Assembly: GCA_022706885.1 (NCBI GenBank)
Contig: JAKJBR010000003.1
Coordinates: 36,316-100,315, forward strand
DNA: 64,000 nucleotides
Direction of reading: 5' to 3'
DNA from: DUPQ01 sp022706885
GTDB lineage: Bacteria > Bacillota > Clostridia > DUPQ01
The notes beneath the pieces were generated by a model. That model saw nothing but the letters and a program-made list of their open reading frames with translations. It searched no databases and was not told the DNA's origin. Positions 9,531-19,040 of this stretch are shown in pieces (within the stretch, counting starts at the first letter, position 1; each line of letters begins with the position of its first letter). Made by a program: the position numbers and the translations under genes.

Positions 9531-11678
9531 CTACATGCTTTTCCTGTAATAGTTTATCATACAACCTTCGGCAAGTACATCCCTTTCCTCATCCGATAAT
9601 CCCTCCATATATAACCTGACCGCTCTTGCTTTATCGGTCCTTTGCAAAGCATCTTCCTTTGTTGCCGACACATATGCAATTACCTGCTCTTTCCCCGAAA
9701 GAACGGCGTCTCTTATGTCGGGAATATAGACATATTCATCAACAGTAAGAGCGGGATCCTGTTTTACCGTAAAAGGTATAAGTCCCCAGTTTATGAGGTT
9801 GGAGCGATATCTCTTTGTGGCATATCGGTATGCGATATTGGCATATCCTTTCAGTACTCTCTGACAGGAAGCAGCCTGCTCCCGGGCGGAACCGTCTCCC
9901 GGTTTTTTGGCGAATATGAGATGACCGTCCACACCCGTTTCCCTTACGGCAAGTTTTGTTTTCTTTACATAATCCGGAGCTCTTCTGGACAATGTATATT
10001 CCGCAAGAGCCATGGGATTGGACCTGTAAGAGGAAGTCTCCCCCGAAGGTATAAGTTCGTCGGTGGTGGTAACCTCGTCATTTAATACCGCAGCTGCTTT
10101 CAATAACAAATTCTTAGGCAATCTCGGTATTTCCGGCCACGCCTTTATATTGGGACCGTATATCAGCTCCTGATTTTTGTCAGGCTTTCCGTATCCGTTA
10201 TATACTCTTTTTTCATATATGTTACCGTTAAATTCATATACGGGAATATCTTTAACATATTCTACATCGGTACCCGCAGTTATATATCCTTTATTCAATG
10301 CGGTAGCGGCAATGCTTCTGGCATCCATCAGTGCGACATACGCGGCCTGACCGTCCTTGGGGATGCTGCCTTCACGATTCTCGAAATTCCTTGTGGTATG
10401 CCTTACCGACAGGACATTGTTGGCAGGTATGTCACCGGCACCGAAACACGGTCCGCAGAATGCCGTTTTTATAACAACACCCGATTCCATAAGCTTGTTT
10501 GTAATCCCCGCCTTATTAAGCGCATATGCAACCGGCTGACTTTGAGGATAAACGGACAAGGAGAAACTGCCATATCCGGTATCACCTTTTTGCAAAACAG
10601 CCGCAGCTTCACAGATATTCTCAAAAGAACCTCCCGCACATCCCGCTATTATTCCCTGTCCCGTAAAAAAGCTTCTCTTCTTACTGTCGGCATATACTTT
10701 CAGACTGCCGAGATTCAACTGTTCCAGTATGTCTTCACTATTTTCCAAAAAGTCCTTAACGGTATATGCATTGGAAGGATGATACGGCAAAGCTATCATG
10801 GGTTGTATTTTGGAAAGGTCAATCATTAAGGCACAGTCATACAGCGCTTCTTTTGCCGGAGAAAGCTTTTTATAATCTTCCTTCCTCCCGTGTATCTCAT
10901 AGTACTCTTTTGTTTTATCGTCGGTTACCCATATGGAAGAAAGACATGCAGTTTCGGTGGTCATAACATCAATACCTATTCTGTCATCCATGGAAAGATT
11001 TTTAACTCCCGGTCCCGCAAACTCCAATATTTTGTTGGTAACCGAAGCATCCTTAAATACTTTTCCTATCATGTATATGGCTACATCGTGAGGTCCCACT
11101 CCCTGATTAAGAGTACCTGTAAGATATACAAGACATACCTTGGGATACGGAAGATCATAGGTTTTTCCCAACAGCTGCTTTACAAGTTCTCCTCCGCCCT
11201 CACCCATGGCCAAGGTGCCCAACGCCCCGTACCTTGTGTGGCTGTCCGACCCTAAAATCATCTTGCCGCACCCCGCCATTTTCTCCCGCATGTACTGATG
11301 TATTACCGCAAGATGAGCGGGTACATAAATGCCTCCGTATTTTTTTGCCGCGGACAAACCGAAAAGATGGTCATCTTCATTGATGGTACCGCCTACAGCA
11401 CAAAGAGAGTTATGGCAATTGGTCAGAACATAAGGAATAGGAAATTTTTCTAAATTACATGCGGAAGCGGTCTGTAAAATACTTACATATGTAATATCAT
11501 GGCTCGCAACAGCATCAAATTTAATTTTGAGCATATGATTCGAAGCGGATGTATTATGTGATTTCAATATAGAATGAGCAATGGTACCCTTGCGTGCTCT
11601 TTGCATCTGTTCTTCAGACAGATCCGCTGCTTTCAGTACTTTATCTTCCTTCAAAACTACTGCTTCGGTTATAAACAT
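9531..11678 (-). CDS. Aconitase-family hydratase (YbhJ-like)
   Basis: A 715-residue protein of the aconitase/homoaconitase superfamily, closest in kind to the uncharacterised YbhJ-type hydratases rather than AcnA or AcnB. It contains the aconitase motif GSDSHTRYG and three candidate [4Fe-4S] cysteines: one in AGCAGGSF and two in CGPCFGAG. The C-terminal swivel-like domain ends with a segment containing NLINWGLIPF. The true substrate cannot be read from sequence; no citrate-cycle or leucine genes are nearby. It heads an operon with a lipoprotein and a 98-residue protein. Confidence 0.85.
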   Translation of the reverse strand: MFITEAVVLKEDKVLKAADLSEEQMQRARKGTIAHSILKSHNTSASNHMLKIKFDAVASHDITYVSILQTASACNLEKFPIPYVLTNCHNSLCAVGGTINEDDHLFGLSAAKKYGGIYVPAHLAVIHQYMREKMAGCGKMILGSDSHTRYGALGTLAMGEGGGELVKQLLGKTYDLPYPKVCLVYLTGTLNQGVGPHDVAIYMIGKVFKDASVTNKILEFAGPGVKNLSMDDRIGIDVMTTETACLSSIWVTDDKTKEYYEIHGRKEDYKKLSPAKEALYDCALMIDLSKIQPMIALPYHPSNAYTVKDFLENSEDILEQLNLGSLKVYADSKKRSFFTGQGIIAGCAGGSFENICEAAAVLQKGDTGYGSFSLSVYPQSQPVAYALNKAGITNKLMESGVVIKTAFCGPCFGAGDIPANNVLSVRHTTRNFENREGSIPKDGQAAYVALMDARSIAATALNKGYITAGTDVEYVKDIPVYEFNGNIYEKRVYNGYGKPDKNQELIYGPNIKAWPEIPRLPKNLLLKAAAVLNDEVTTTDELIPSGETSSYRSNPMALAEYTLSRRAPDYVKKTKLAVRETGVDGHLIFAKKPGDGSAREQAASCQRVLKGYANIAYRYATKRYRSNLINWGLIPFTVKQDPALTVDEYVYIPDIRDAVLSGKEQVIAYVSATKEDALQRTDKARAVRLYMEGLSDEERDVLAEGCMINYYRKSM

Positions 11679-11708
11679 CGGAAAATCATCCTTTCTATGT
11701 TATACTTT

Positions 11709-11737
11709 ATTATACTTGAACGGAAAGGTTATGCAAA
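11709..11737 (-). promoter_or_regulatory. Promoter of the hydratase operon
   Basis: -35 TTTGCA (11732-11737), 17-base spacer, perfect -10 TATAAT (11709-11714), ending about 30 bases upstream of the hydratase ATG. It lies in the short divergent gap with the HAD gene. Confidence 0.6.
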
Positions 11738-11757
11738 TGCATAAATATGATTGAATA

Positions 11758-12381
11758 ATGAAATACAAGCATATTATCTGGGATTTTGACGGAACGCTGT
11801 TTGACACATACGGAGAGATTGCGAAAGTTATCGAAGAGGTTCTGAAAAACAGAGGAATAGTTGAGAATCTTGATTGGATAGCAAAAAACTTACATATGTC
11901 ACTGACTCATACACTGGAGTATCTCTCAAAAAAGCACAATCTGAATCATGGCGAGTTTAAAGGTACATTCATGCAAGCCGAAGAAAGAATGAATGTTAAA
12001 GAAGCATTACCGTTCCCCGGAGTAAAAGAAATAATAGACAGCACCGAAGGATACACTTTTATGGTTACAAATCGTGCCGAGTCGGTATTTCGGTTTCTGG
12101 AATATCGGGATTACAGGAAATACTTTAAGGAGATCCTGCACAGAAATTCGGGATTTCCCTTAAAACCCGGCAGCGAAGCAGTCGAGTATCTGATAGAAAA
12201 ATACGGTCTTGACAGAAAAGAAATGCTGTTTATAGGAGACAGGGATGTGGATATCGAATGCGCAATAAATGCACAAATCCATTCCTGTTATTACGATTCG
12301 CATAACATTCCGAATATCGCACCGTGTACATACTACACAAAAGATTACTTTAAGCTACTTGACATTTTGAAAACCACTTAA
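11758..12381 (+). CDS. HAD-superfamily hydrolase, phosphoglycolate-phosphatase-like
   Basis: A 207-residue HAD subfamily I phosphatase. Motif I is WDFDGTLFDT with the nucleophile Asp and the second acid Asp; motif II Thr is in VTNRAE; motif III/IV is the Lys before PGSEAVEYL and the Asp pair in FIGDRDVDIE. The helical cap lies between motifs I and II. The likely substrate is a small phosphate ester, not determinable here. It converges on the CPBP protease gene and the two coding ends overlap by 27 bases. Confidence 0.88.
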   Translation: MKYKHIIWDFDGTLFDTYGEIAKVIEEVLKNRGIVENLDWIAKNLHMSLTHTLEYLSKKHNLNHGEFKGTFMQAEERMNVKEALPFPGVKEIIDSTEGYTFMVTNRAESVFRFLEYRDYRKYFKEILHRNSGFPLKPGSEAVEYLIEKYGLDRKEMLFIGDRDVDIECAINAQIHSCYYDSHNIPNIAPCTYYTKDYFKLLDILKTT

Positions 12382-13314
12382 AGCATTAGTCACAATTATT
12401 ATAGCAACAGGAATAATATATATCGTAAAAGCAACCAGAAACGCCACTTTTCCGTTACTGTCCGGTTTCGTCTCTTTAATAATATTAATCTTTGTACTTT
12501 CGGTATTTTTTCTAAATCTCCTCAGTAAAATAACTATAACCGGTAACACCAGCAAAGAGATGGCTCCCAGAACTATAAAAGAAACACCGTATTCGGACAG
12601 TCCGTATGCTTGGAGAAATTCTATACCGCCCGATTCCGGGGGAATGTTTCTGGTCGCATATGTTATGGTAATCGCAATAAAGTTATTTATAAAATGTCCT
12701 ATCATTGCTGCAAGCAAGGAGCCGGTTCTGTACAGAAAATAGCAAAGAAGCACCGACAATGCAAAAGTGGATAACAGTTTTTCCGGTATTGAGTGAGCCA
12801 AAGAGAAAAAGAGCGAACAAAAGAAAAAGCAACCGACCTTACCCAATCTCTCCAATCCCGACATAAATGCCGTCCGAAAAGCTATCTCCTCACATATAGC
12901 AGGGACCAGTGCAATAACCAATATACTCTTCAGATAATCACCGAAGTTTTCCATTAATACAATGTCCTCAAGTCCCGGGGTGGTTCCGAACAGATTATCT
13001 ACAATCCATGTGTTAAACGTTGCAATCAACATGGAAACGGGTATAAACAGTGTCACAACAGCCAGGATTATAAGAATATTCTTCCCGCTTACTTTTTTAA
13101 AGTGTACATTGTCTTTGAATCTGCCGGTAAAAAGCATGTACAAAAGTACCGGTACCGCCAGCCCCAGCACCTCACAAGCCGTCTGATACAGATAGAGATT
13201 GTCACCCAGAAAGAAAATCCCCACTGCCTGAACGGTAAAGAATATAATCATAACCGCAGTTATGAGGAGAAACGATTGATAGGGTTGCAGTTTGCGACTT
13301 CTTAAGCTTTCCAT
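12355..13314 (-). CDS. CPBP-family intramembrane metalloprotease
   Basis: A 319-residue multi-pass membrane protein of the CPBP (Abi/CAAX-like) family. The signature motifs are present: CEEIAFR (Glu142, Glu143, Arg147), SLAH (His174) and GHFINN (His207, Asn210/211), which bind the catalytic metal. Roughly eight hydrophobic segments are visible. Substrates of bacterial members are mostly unknown; some process peptides or act in bacteriocin immunity. Its ATG overlaps the stop of the upstream reductase by one base (TAATG), so it is translationally coupled as the last gene of a three-gene operon. Confidence 0.88.
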   Translation of the reverse strand: MESLRSRKLQPYQSFLLITAVMIIFFTVQAVGIFFLGDNLYLYQTACEVLGLAVPVLLYMLFTGRFKDNVHFKKVSGKNILIILAVVTLFIPVSMLIATFNTWIVDNLFGTTPGLEDIVLMENFGDYLKSILVIALVPAICEEIAFRTAFMSGLERLGKVGCFFFCSLFFSLAHSIPEKLLSTFALSVLLCYFLYRTGSLLAAMIGHFINNFIAITITYATRNIPPESGGIEFLQAYGLSEYGVSFIVLGAISLLVLPVIVILLRRFRKNTESTKINIIKETKPDSNGKVAFLVAFTIYIIPVAIIIVTNALSGFQNVK

Positions 13315-14282
13315 TACTCTCCTTTCAGCCAGTCAATCTGTGCCTGTGACAGCAGGATATCTTTAACACCGATGCTGTCTTCCAACTGCGACAGATTCTT
13401 GGACCCTATTACGGCACAGGTCTGCACCGGATTATTTGTAAGATATGCCAAGGCTATGCATGTCGGTGATACACTGTATTCATCGGCAAGCATTTTGGCT
13501 CTCTTTGCTCTTTCTATGTTAATATCCGAAACAAATTTCTTAACTATACCGTCTTTTAACTGAACGGTATTGTATTTTGAGAAAAAGCCTTTTGCCTGGG
13601 AAGTATATGCCATCAACGGCAACTTTTTCTTCTCATACCATTCATATTGCTCATCATCGATACATACAATAGTTTCATCATCAAATCGCTCCGGTGTGGA
13701 TTCGGCTAAGGAAAAATAACATTGCGATACCGATAGCGGCACCAAATTCTCACTCGCAATGAAAGCCTGAGCCTCTTCAATTCTTTTACTCGTCCAGTTG
13801 CTTACACCTATGAAACGGGTTTTACCCTGCTTTATAAAATCCTGAAGTATGGGTATTATATATTCCACAGGTTTGGACAAATCGTCTCTGTGCAGTAAGA
13901 ATATATCCACATAATCAATATTCATGACGGAAAGGCTTTTATCTATATCATATTGCAGTTCTTCTTTAGTTATTCTTTCCATAACATCTTTTTTCAATTT
14001 CAGATTCTTTGGAAATCCGCCTTTGGTTATAACTATCAGGTCCTCCCTGTTTTTCCGGGATTTCATCCACTCACCCAGCATATACTCGGAAATATCTTTC
14101 CCTTCGGGAAGCCATTCGTTATAGCATCGGGCGGTATCATATGTTTTAAAATGCTCATAAAATTTATCCATCAGAAGAAAATAGCTTTCCTTGTCGGCAT
14201 AATCGGAAAAAACACCGGTACCGAAAGCCAGTTTATCCATGCTCAATGAATGAATCCCGTTATCTAAATCAATCTTAATCAT
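13314..14282 (-). CDS. Aldo/keto reductase
   Basis: NAD(P)H-dependent oxidoreductase of the aldo/keto reductase TIM-barrel family. The start at 14282 is chosen because its ATG shares one base with the upstream stop (TAATG); a longer frame to 14357 would lie inside the neighbouring gene. The catalytic tetrad is visible: Asp and Tyr in YDTARCY, Lys in ITKGG and His in LLHRDD. The C-terminal cofactor loop contains VIGSKNLSQL. The 322-residue length is normal. It sits between an aminotransferase and a membrane protease; the substrate is unknown. Confidence 0.92.
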   Translation of the reverse strand: MIKIDLDNGIHSLSMDKLAFGTGVFSDYADKESYFLLMDKFYEHFKTYDTARCYNEWLPEGKDISEYMLGEWMKSRKNREDLIVITKGGFPKNLKLKKDVMERITKEELQYDIDKSLSVMNIDYVDIFLLHRDDLSKPVEYIIPILQDFIKQGKTRFIGVSNWTSKRIEEAQAFIASENLVPLSVSQCYFSLAESTPERFDDETIVCIDDEQYEWYEKKKLPLMAYTSQAKGFFSKYNTVQLKDGIVKKFVSDINIERAKRAKMLADEYSVSPTCIALAYLTNNPVQTCAVIGSKNLSQLEDSIGVKDILLSQAQIDWLKGE

Positions 14283-15460
14283 TAAAAATACTCCCTTGCA
14301 AGAGCCGTTATTTTCGGCAGGCTTGCCTGTATTGTCTTTTTGGAAATACAGAAACACATCCTCACATAGCCTTTCATACCGAATCCTCTTCCCGGAACAA
14401 CCAGTATGTTATATTCTTTCGCCTTTTTAACAAATTCCATCTCATCTTCCACAGGCGACTTAACGAAAAGATAAAAAGCTCCTTGCGGTTTTTTTACACT
14501 GAATCCGCATTTCACCATGTGATTATATAAAATATCCCGTCTTTCCCTGTAATCATCAATATCCACCTTGGCATCATATGCATGCTGTATTACTTTTTGC
14601 ATTATGGCAGGAGCATTTACATACCCCAATGTTCTGGTATTGAATATACAGATATTAACCAACAGTTGAGAATCGGGTATTTTGGGGTCTATTGCAATAT
14701 AGCCTATTCTTTCGCCGGGCAGTGCCAATGATTTACTGTATGAGTTTACTATTATAGCCTTATCAAAACAGTCAAATACGCAGGGAACCGTTATGTCATC
14801 GTATACAATTTTCACATAAGGCTCATCGCTTATAACAAAAATGTCGGAGTTATACTTTCTTTCCGCCTGCCTTATTGCTTCATTCAGTGCTAAAAGCACT
14901 TCTTTAGGATATACCGCTCCCGAAGGATTGTTGGGTGTATTTATGATAACGGCTTTTGTCTTTGCGGTAATTACACTTTTAAAGGAATCAATATCCGGTA
15001 AAAAGAATTCATCACAATCGGCTTCTACCAACACCCCCTGTGCATGCATAACATAAAACCCGTATTCGGCAAAATACGGTTTAAAAACAACAACCTCATC
15101 ATCGGGATTTAAAACGGATTTCAGTGTTACAAACAATCCCGCCGCTGCACCTACCGACATTATTATATTACTGAAAGGAACATCGTATCCGTAGTCTTTT
15201 TTTATACTTTCCGATACCGCTTTTCTTGTGGCATCATACCCTGCATTGCTCATATATTTATGCATTCCTTTTTCTTCACTGCAGGCTATTTTCTTAAGAC
15301 ACTCTTTAACCTTTGCAGGCGGTTCCATCTCCGGATTGCCTATGGAAAAATCAAAAACATTTTCTTCTCCGTATATCGCTTTTAATCTGTTTCCCTCTTC
15401 AAACATTGCACGAATGAATGACGATTTACTCAAACTCTGTGTTATCTTTTCATTAAACAT
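14282..15460 (-). CDS. PLP-dependent aminotransferase (class I/II)
   Basis: A 392-residue fold-type I aminotransferase of the aspartate/aromatic type. The PLP-binding Lys is in NSYSKSLALPGERIGY, with the family Asn-Pro-Ser-Gly segment (NTPNNPSGAVYP) and Asp-Glu-Pro-Tyr (SDEPYVKI) as cofactor contacts. The C-terminal Arg that binds the substrate carboxylate is in GYVRMCFC. Exact amino-acid preference cannot be assigned. It heads an operon with the aldo/keto reductase and CPBP protease, all joined by one-base overlaps. Confidence 0.93.
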   Translation of the reverse strand: MFNEKITQSLSKSSFIRAMFEEGNRLKAIYGEENVFDFSIGNPEMEPPAKVKECLKKIACSEEKGMHKYMSNAGYDATRKAVSESIKKDYGYDVPFSNIIMSVGAAAGLFVTLKSVLNPDDEVVVFKPYFAEYGFYVMHAQGVLVEADCDEFFLPDIDSFKSVITAKTKAVIINTPNNPSGAVYPKEVLLALNEAIRQAERKYNSDIFVISDEPYVKIVYDDITVPCVFDCFDKAIIVNSYSKSLALPGERIGYIAIDPKIPDSQLLVNICIFNTRTLGYVNAPAIMQKVIQHAYDAKVDIDDYRERRDILYNHMVKCGFSVKKPQGAFYLFVKSPVEDEMEFVKKAKEYNILVVPGRGFGMKGYVRMCFCISKKTIQASLPKITALAREYF

Positions 15461-15480
15461 AACATCTCTCTCCTCCTGCC

Positions 15481-15509
15481 ATATTACAATATAGGTGAGA
15501 TTTTTGCAA
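15481..15509 (-). promoter_or_regulatory. Promoter of the aminotransferase operon
   Basis: -35 TTGCAA (15504-15509), 17-base spacer, -10 TAATAT (15481-15486), followed within a few bases by the GGAGGAG ribosome site. The leader would be short. Confidence 0.5.
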
Positions 15510-15612
15510 ATTGTGTCATGTATGATAATTCATGGATGGATACATCCACGCAAAGATTAAGTGCAATAAACACCGTTCCGCTATTCAGTATGGCTACATA
15601 ATATCTCTTATG

Positions 15613-17199
15613 TCACTTAAATTCCAATATACGCCATTCATTGTTCAAATCAATCATATGATGAGTTATTAATATTATCGTTTTATTCCGTTTCTCACAT
15701 TCAATAATAAATTTTCTTACAGCCTCTTTTCCTTCCGTATCAATATGATTAAAGGGCTCATCTAATACAATAATTTGCCTGTCTCGTACCATCACCCGAG
15801 CCAATGCAATTTTTTGTTTTTCTCCTCCTGATAAATTATCCTGTTCTTCTGAATACTCATTTAAGTTTATGTGCTCCAGGTTTAAATGAGTGTACAATTT
15901 TTCAATATATTTTTCCTCAATTTCATCATCACCAAGATTTATGTTTTCTTTTAATGTTCCATCAAATATATACGGATTTTGCTCCAAATATAAAATATTG
16001 CAATACATATCTATATCCTTTTTTTCATCACCGTTAATAAGAACATTTCCACTATAATCATCCAGAAAACCCAATAAAATCTTTATAAATGTAGACTTCC
16101 CGGAACCGTTTGGTCCCTTTATTAAAATTTTATCTCCTTTACGAATTGTAAAATTCAATTTCTCAATTACTGATTTGTCTGCATATGAATAAGACATATT
16201 CTTCATCTCGATTATGTTAATTATATTGTCTTTTCCTTTTTTTTGACCTTCCTGCTCATCACAAAGTTGCTCAACATAATCAGTATAAAGCTTTAAATAT
16301 TCTCTTTGTGTTATTATTCCGCCTATTTGCTCAAACACATCTTTCATTAATGTAAAATAGCCCAGCATAATTGTTATCGCTCCGATTGTAATTGCGCCTT
16401 TTTGATAAAAGAGCAAACCTAATACAACAATTACGATTTGACTTGAGTATGATTTTATTTGATTAACTGCTTCAATAATATTATCCAGAATTTTACTTCT
16501 TTTTACATATTGCTCCATCGCAGATTTAAAGCGTGAATTGTAGTTTTTAATAAAGCTATATAAAACACCGTTTACTTTAATATACTTGTATGCATCTATC
16601 ATATTTACTTCATGATTCAATGCCCATTGCCCATACTCTCTTGCCTGTTCCCGATATTTTGATTTAATATTTTTTGTTAAGTATGATACAACTACAACTA
16701 CTGAACTCAGAATAATAACAATAATTCCGTATATTATATTAATCTTCAGAATCAGGAAGGATAAAATACTCCCAAAAACAATAACTTGAAACAGTTTTAC
16801 AACAATATCTAAAATGATGTAACGAAATTCCATAGGATCATTTTCCAATTTATATAGAAGTTCGCCTGAATCATATTTTTTTACGGAAGATATTTTTTTC
16901 TGCATAAATTGTTTTACAACAAATTTATCATGCTTAATAAAACATTTCAGCATTTCAATGTTTGACAGATAATTAATTATAGGTAAAACTAAAATCATAA
17001 ATACTATTGACATAATAAATATTACTATATCTTCCTTAAATATCTCATCACCTGTCAAAATGGAATCCGCAACATTACCAATCGTTTGGAACATAAATAT
17101 TGATGTAAAATTAATAATAAAATTCTGAATAAAATACATTATTATTACAGATTTCAATAGCTTTATGCTTTCTTTTAGATGACTATTTGATAATTTCAT
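15613..17199 (-). CDS. ABC exporter half-transporter (membrane + ATPase), subunit 1
   Basis: A 528-residue half-transporter: about six N-terminal membrane helices (residues 1-300), then an ATPase domain with Walker A GPNGSGKST, canonical signature LSGGEKQK, Walker B VLDEP and a switch His in ITHH. It is the exporter type used for peptides, antibiotics or lipids. The ATG overlaps the stop of the next half-transporter by four bases, so the two probably form a heterodimer. Base composition is visibly more AT-rich than in the flanking housekeeping genes. No precursor peptide or modification enzyme is adjacent. Confidence 0.9.
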   Translation of the reverse strand: MKLSNSHLKESIKLLKSVIIMYFIQNFIINFTSIFMFQTIGNVADSILTGDEIFKEDIVIFIMSIVFMILVLPIINYLSNIEMLKCFIKHDKFVVKQFMQKKISSVKKYDSGELLYKLENDPMEFRYIILDIVVKLFQVIVFGSILSFLILKINIIYGIIVIILSSVVVVVSYLTKNIKSKYREQAREYGQWALNHEVNMIDAYKYIKVNGVLYSFIKNYNSRFKSAMEQYVKRSKILDNIIEAVNQIKSYSSQIVIVVLGLLFYQKGAITIGAITIMLGYFTLMKDVFEQIGGIITQREYLKLYTDYVEQLCDEQEGQKKGKDNIINIIEMKNMSYSYADKSVIEKLNFTIRKGDKILIKGPNGSGKSTFIKILLGFLDDYSGNVLINGDEKKDIDMYCNILYLEQNPYIFDGTLKENINLGDDEIEEKYIEKLYTHLNLEHINLNEYSEEQDNLSGGEKQKIALARVMVRDRQIIVLDEPFNHIDTEGKEAVRKFIIECEKRNKTIILITHHMIDLNNEWRILEFK

Positions 17200-18794
17200 A
17201 GTTTGTCACCCCCTCTTGAAAACTCATGCATACAATCAGAGATATTATTAAATATTGTATCGTGTGAAATTATTATAATAATCTGCTCCTTTCTATTTTT
17301 CAATATCTGTACCAGTTTTTCCTTTGCCCTCTTATCCAAGTGATTTGTGGGTTCGTCTAATATAATTATCGGTTTATTCTCATTTAATAAAGCAACTATC
17401 AATACTTTTCTCGACTCTCCATCTGACAGATTATTAATATTTTGATTTAATTGCTCCTTTTGTATGCCGAATTGAGCCAATAAATCAATATAGACATTTG
17501 GGGACAGACTGTTTTTTTCAGATACAACCTCTACAAAGTCTTGTATTGTCATATTAAACTTTATAATCTCTTGTGGCATATAAGCTATATATTGATATAA
17601 ATCCTGAGAGGGAATTTTATCTATTTCTTCATTTAAGAACTCAATCAACCCTTTGTTTACTGTTTGAAAATTGAGTAGACAGTTAACAAATGATGTTTTT
17701 CCCGATCCGTTTTTACCTTTAAACAAATAAATTCCCTCTTTATCTATTTGATATGAAAAATCTTTGATAATAAATACATCGTCATATGAAACCGATATAT
17801 CATTTACTGAGTAAATCGAGACAGATTCCGTCAAAGATAATGCTCCGTTTATTTCTTCCGTTTGTGTTTGAGAACATTTTATATCGGATATTCGCTCTTT
17901 AGCCATTTTGTAAACTTTTGTATCTCTTACTATATTAAAAGCGGAATGCAGTGCTGCATAATAACTACCTGACAATATAATAATCTGCACCGATAATTCT
18001 ATTGATATACCGAAAAGATATATCATGAAGAAGGCCGCGCCAACTGTAATATACTTTAGTAATATATCGACTATATTGGTAAGAGAATATTCAACGGAAC
18101 CATGCATTTCATATGTTTTTTGAATTTCATAGGATTCACCGTATAAAGCATGTAGTTTTTTTTCCTGCCATTTTTGTGCTTGAAATAATTTTAATGTAGT
18201 AAATCCGTTAATTATAGCCATCAAGTTTCTTCTGATTTTTGATTCTATTTCATTTACTTTTTTTAAATCTTTTGCTTCGAAATAACTTATAAACATAGTG
18301 GGAATTAATTTAAGAATTCCGATAACCGTAATAACGGCAAAAGCTCCTATGTGCATATATGATATATACCCGCCATAAAATATTATCAATATCAAAGATT
18401 TAATAAATAAAGATATCGTTTCCGATTTGAAATTAAAACATACACCTAAATCAGACTTGAAATATTGCAAAATATTACTTAACCCTATTTGAAAAATGTT
18501 CTTTGTTTCTTCATGATAAATATCTTGAATGTAATTCATCTTATAGAAATGAAATTGTTTTGTTTTATAAATGTCGTAATAATAATTGCTTAAAAAACTA
18601 TAGATTATATAAACGATAAAAAGAATTGAAAACATAACAATATTATTCAAAACAGGCTCAAAAGAAACCAATTGTATTGAATCATTAATCATTCCGGAAA
18701 ATATTCTTGATATGAAAAACATAAACAGCATATCCAGAATACCTTTAAAAAAACTGGAACATGATAGCACTTTAAAGTTTATATGTTTTTTCAT
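17196..18794 (-). CDS. ABC exporter half-transporter (membrane + ATPase), subunit 2
   Basis: Partner half-transporter of 532 residues from the ATG at 18794, which has GGGGG six bases upstream; an earlier TTG is less likely. Six membrane helices precede an ATPase domain with Walker A GKNGSGKTS, Walker B ILDEPTNHLD and switch His in ISHD. The signature reads LSDGES instead of LSGGQ, so the ATP site formed with this motif may be weakened, as in asymmetric heterodimeric exporters. It is the first gene of the pair. Transported substrate is unknown. Confidence 0.9.
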   Translation of the reverse strand: MKKHINFKVLSCSSFFKGILDMLFMFFISRIFSGMINDSIQLVSFEPVLNNIVMFSILFIVYIIYSFLSNYYYDIYKTKQFHFYKMNYIQDIYHEETKNIFQIGLSNILQYFKSDLGVCFNFKSETISLFIKSLILIIFYGGYISYMHIGAFAVITVIGILKLIPTMFISYFEAKDLKKVNEIESKIRRNLMAIINGFTTLKLFQAQKWQEKKLHALYGESYEIQKTYEMHGSVEYSLTNIVDILLKYITVGAAFFMIYLFGISIELSVQIIILSGSYYAALHSAFNIVRDTKVYKMAKERISDIKCSQTQTEEINGALSLTESVSIYSVNDISVSYDDVFIIKDFSYQIDKEGIYLFKGKNGSGKTSFVNCLLNFQTVNKGLIEFLNEEIDKIPSQDLYQYIAYMPQEIIKFNMTIQDFVEVVSEKNSLSPNVYIDLLAQFGIQKEQLNQNINNLSDGESRKVLIVALLNENKPIIILDEPTNHLDKRAKEKLVQILKNRKEQIIIIISHDTIFNNISDCMHEFSRGGDKL

Positions 18795-18883
18795 AGTTGC
18801 CCCCAAAATTAAAAAATGGAATTAAGCTTTTGCTTATTATTATATTCGCTCCTAAAGGGTAACACTTTACAATCATTGTCTAC

Positions 18884-18912
18884 ATACTAACCTTTTAAAT
18901 CTACTTTTTCAA
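18884..18912 (-). promoter_or_regulatory. Promoter of the ABC exporter pair
   Basis: -35 TTGAAA (18907-18912), 17-base spacer, -10 TAGTAT (18884-18889), about 90 bases upstream of the first transporter ATG. The rest of the 18795-19040 gap is AT-rich and holds only an imperfect hairpin near 18960-18982 that could end the rqcH transcript. Confidence 0.5.
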
Positions 18913-19040
18913 GAAGATTAACTTTATCGGTAAAAATCATATAGTGTATTCAAGAAAATTCGTCGCTATCGGTGGCGAAATTGATAAATACTTGTATTCT
19001 TAAGAATTTTTCATCCTCTGAATATTATCTGAACTGCCCT

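Noticed and set aside
15533..15549. Hairpin TGGATG-GATA-CATCCA as terminator of the ABC exporter genes
   Set aside because: No U-tract follows it on the minus strand and the stem is only six pairs.
18772..18876. Possible 34-codon peptide gene before the ABC exporter (MIVKCYPLGANIII...)
   Set aside because: Considered as an exported peptide precursor, but it has no ribosome site, no leader/core pattern and overlaps the exporter start.
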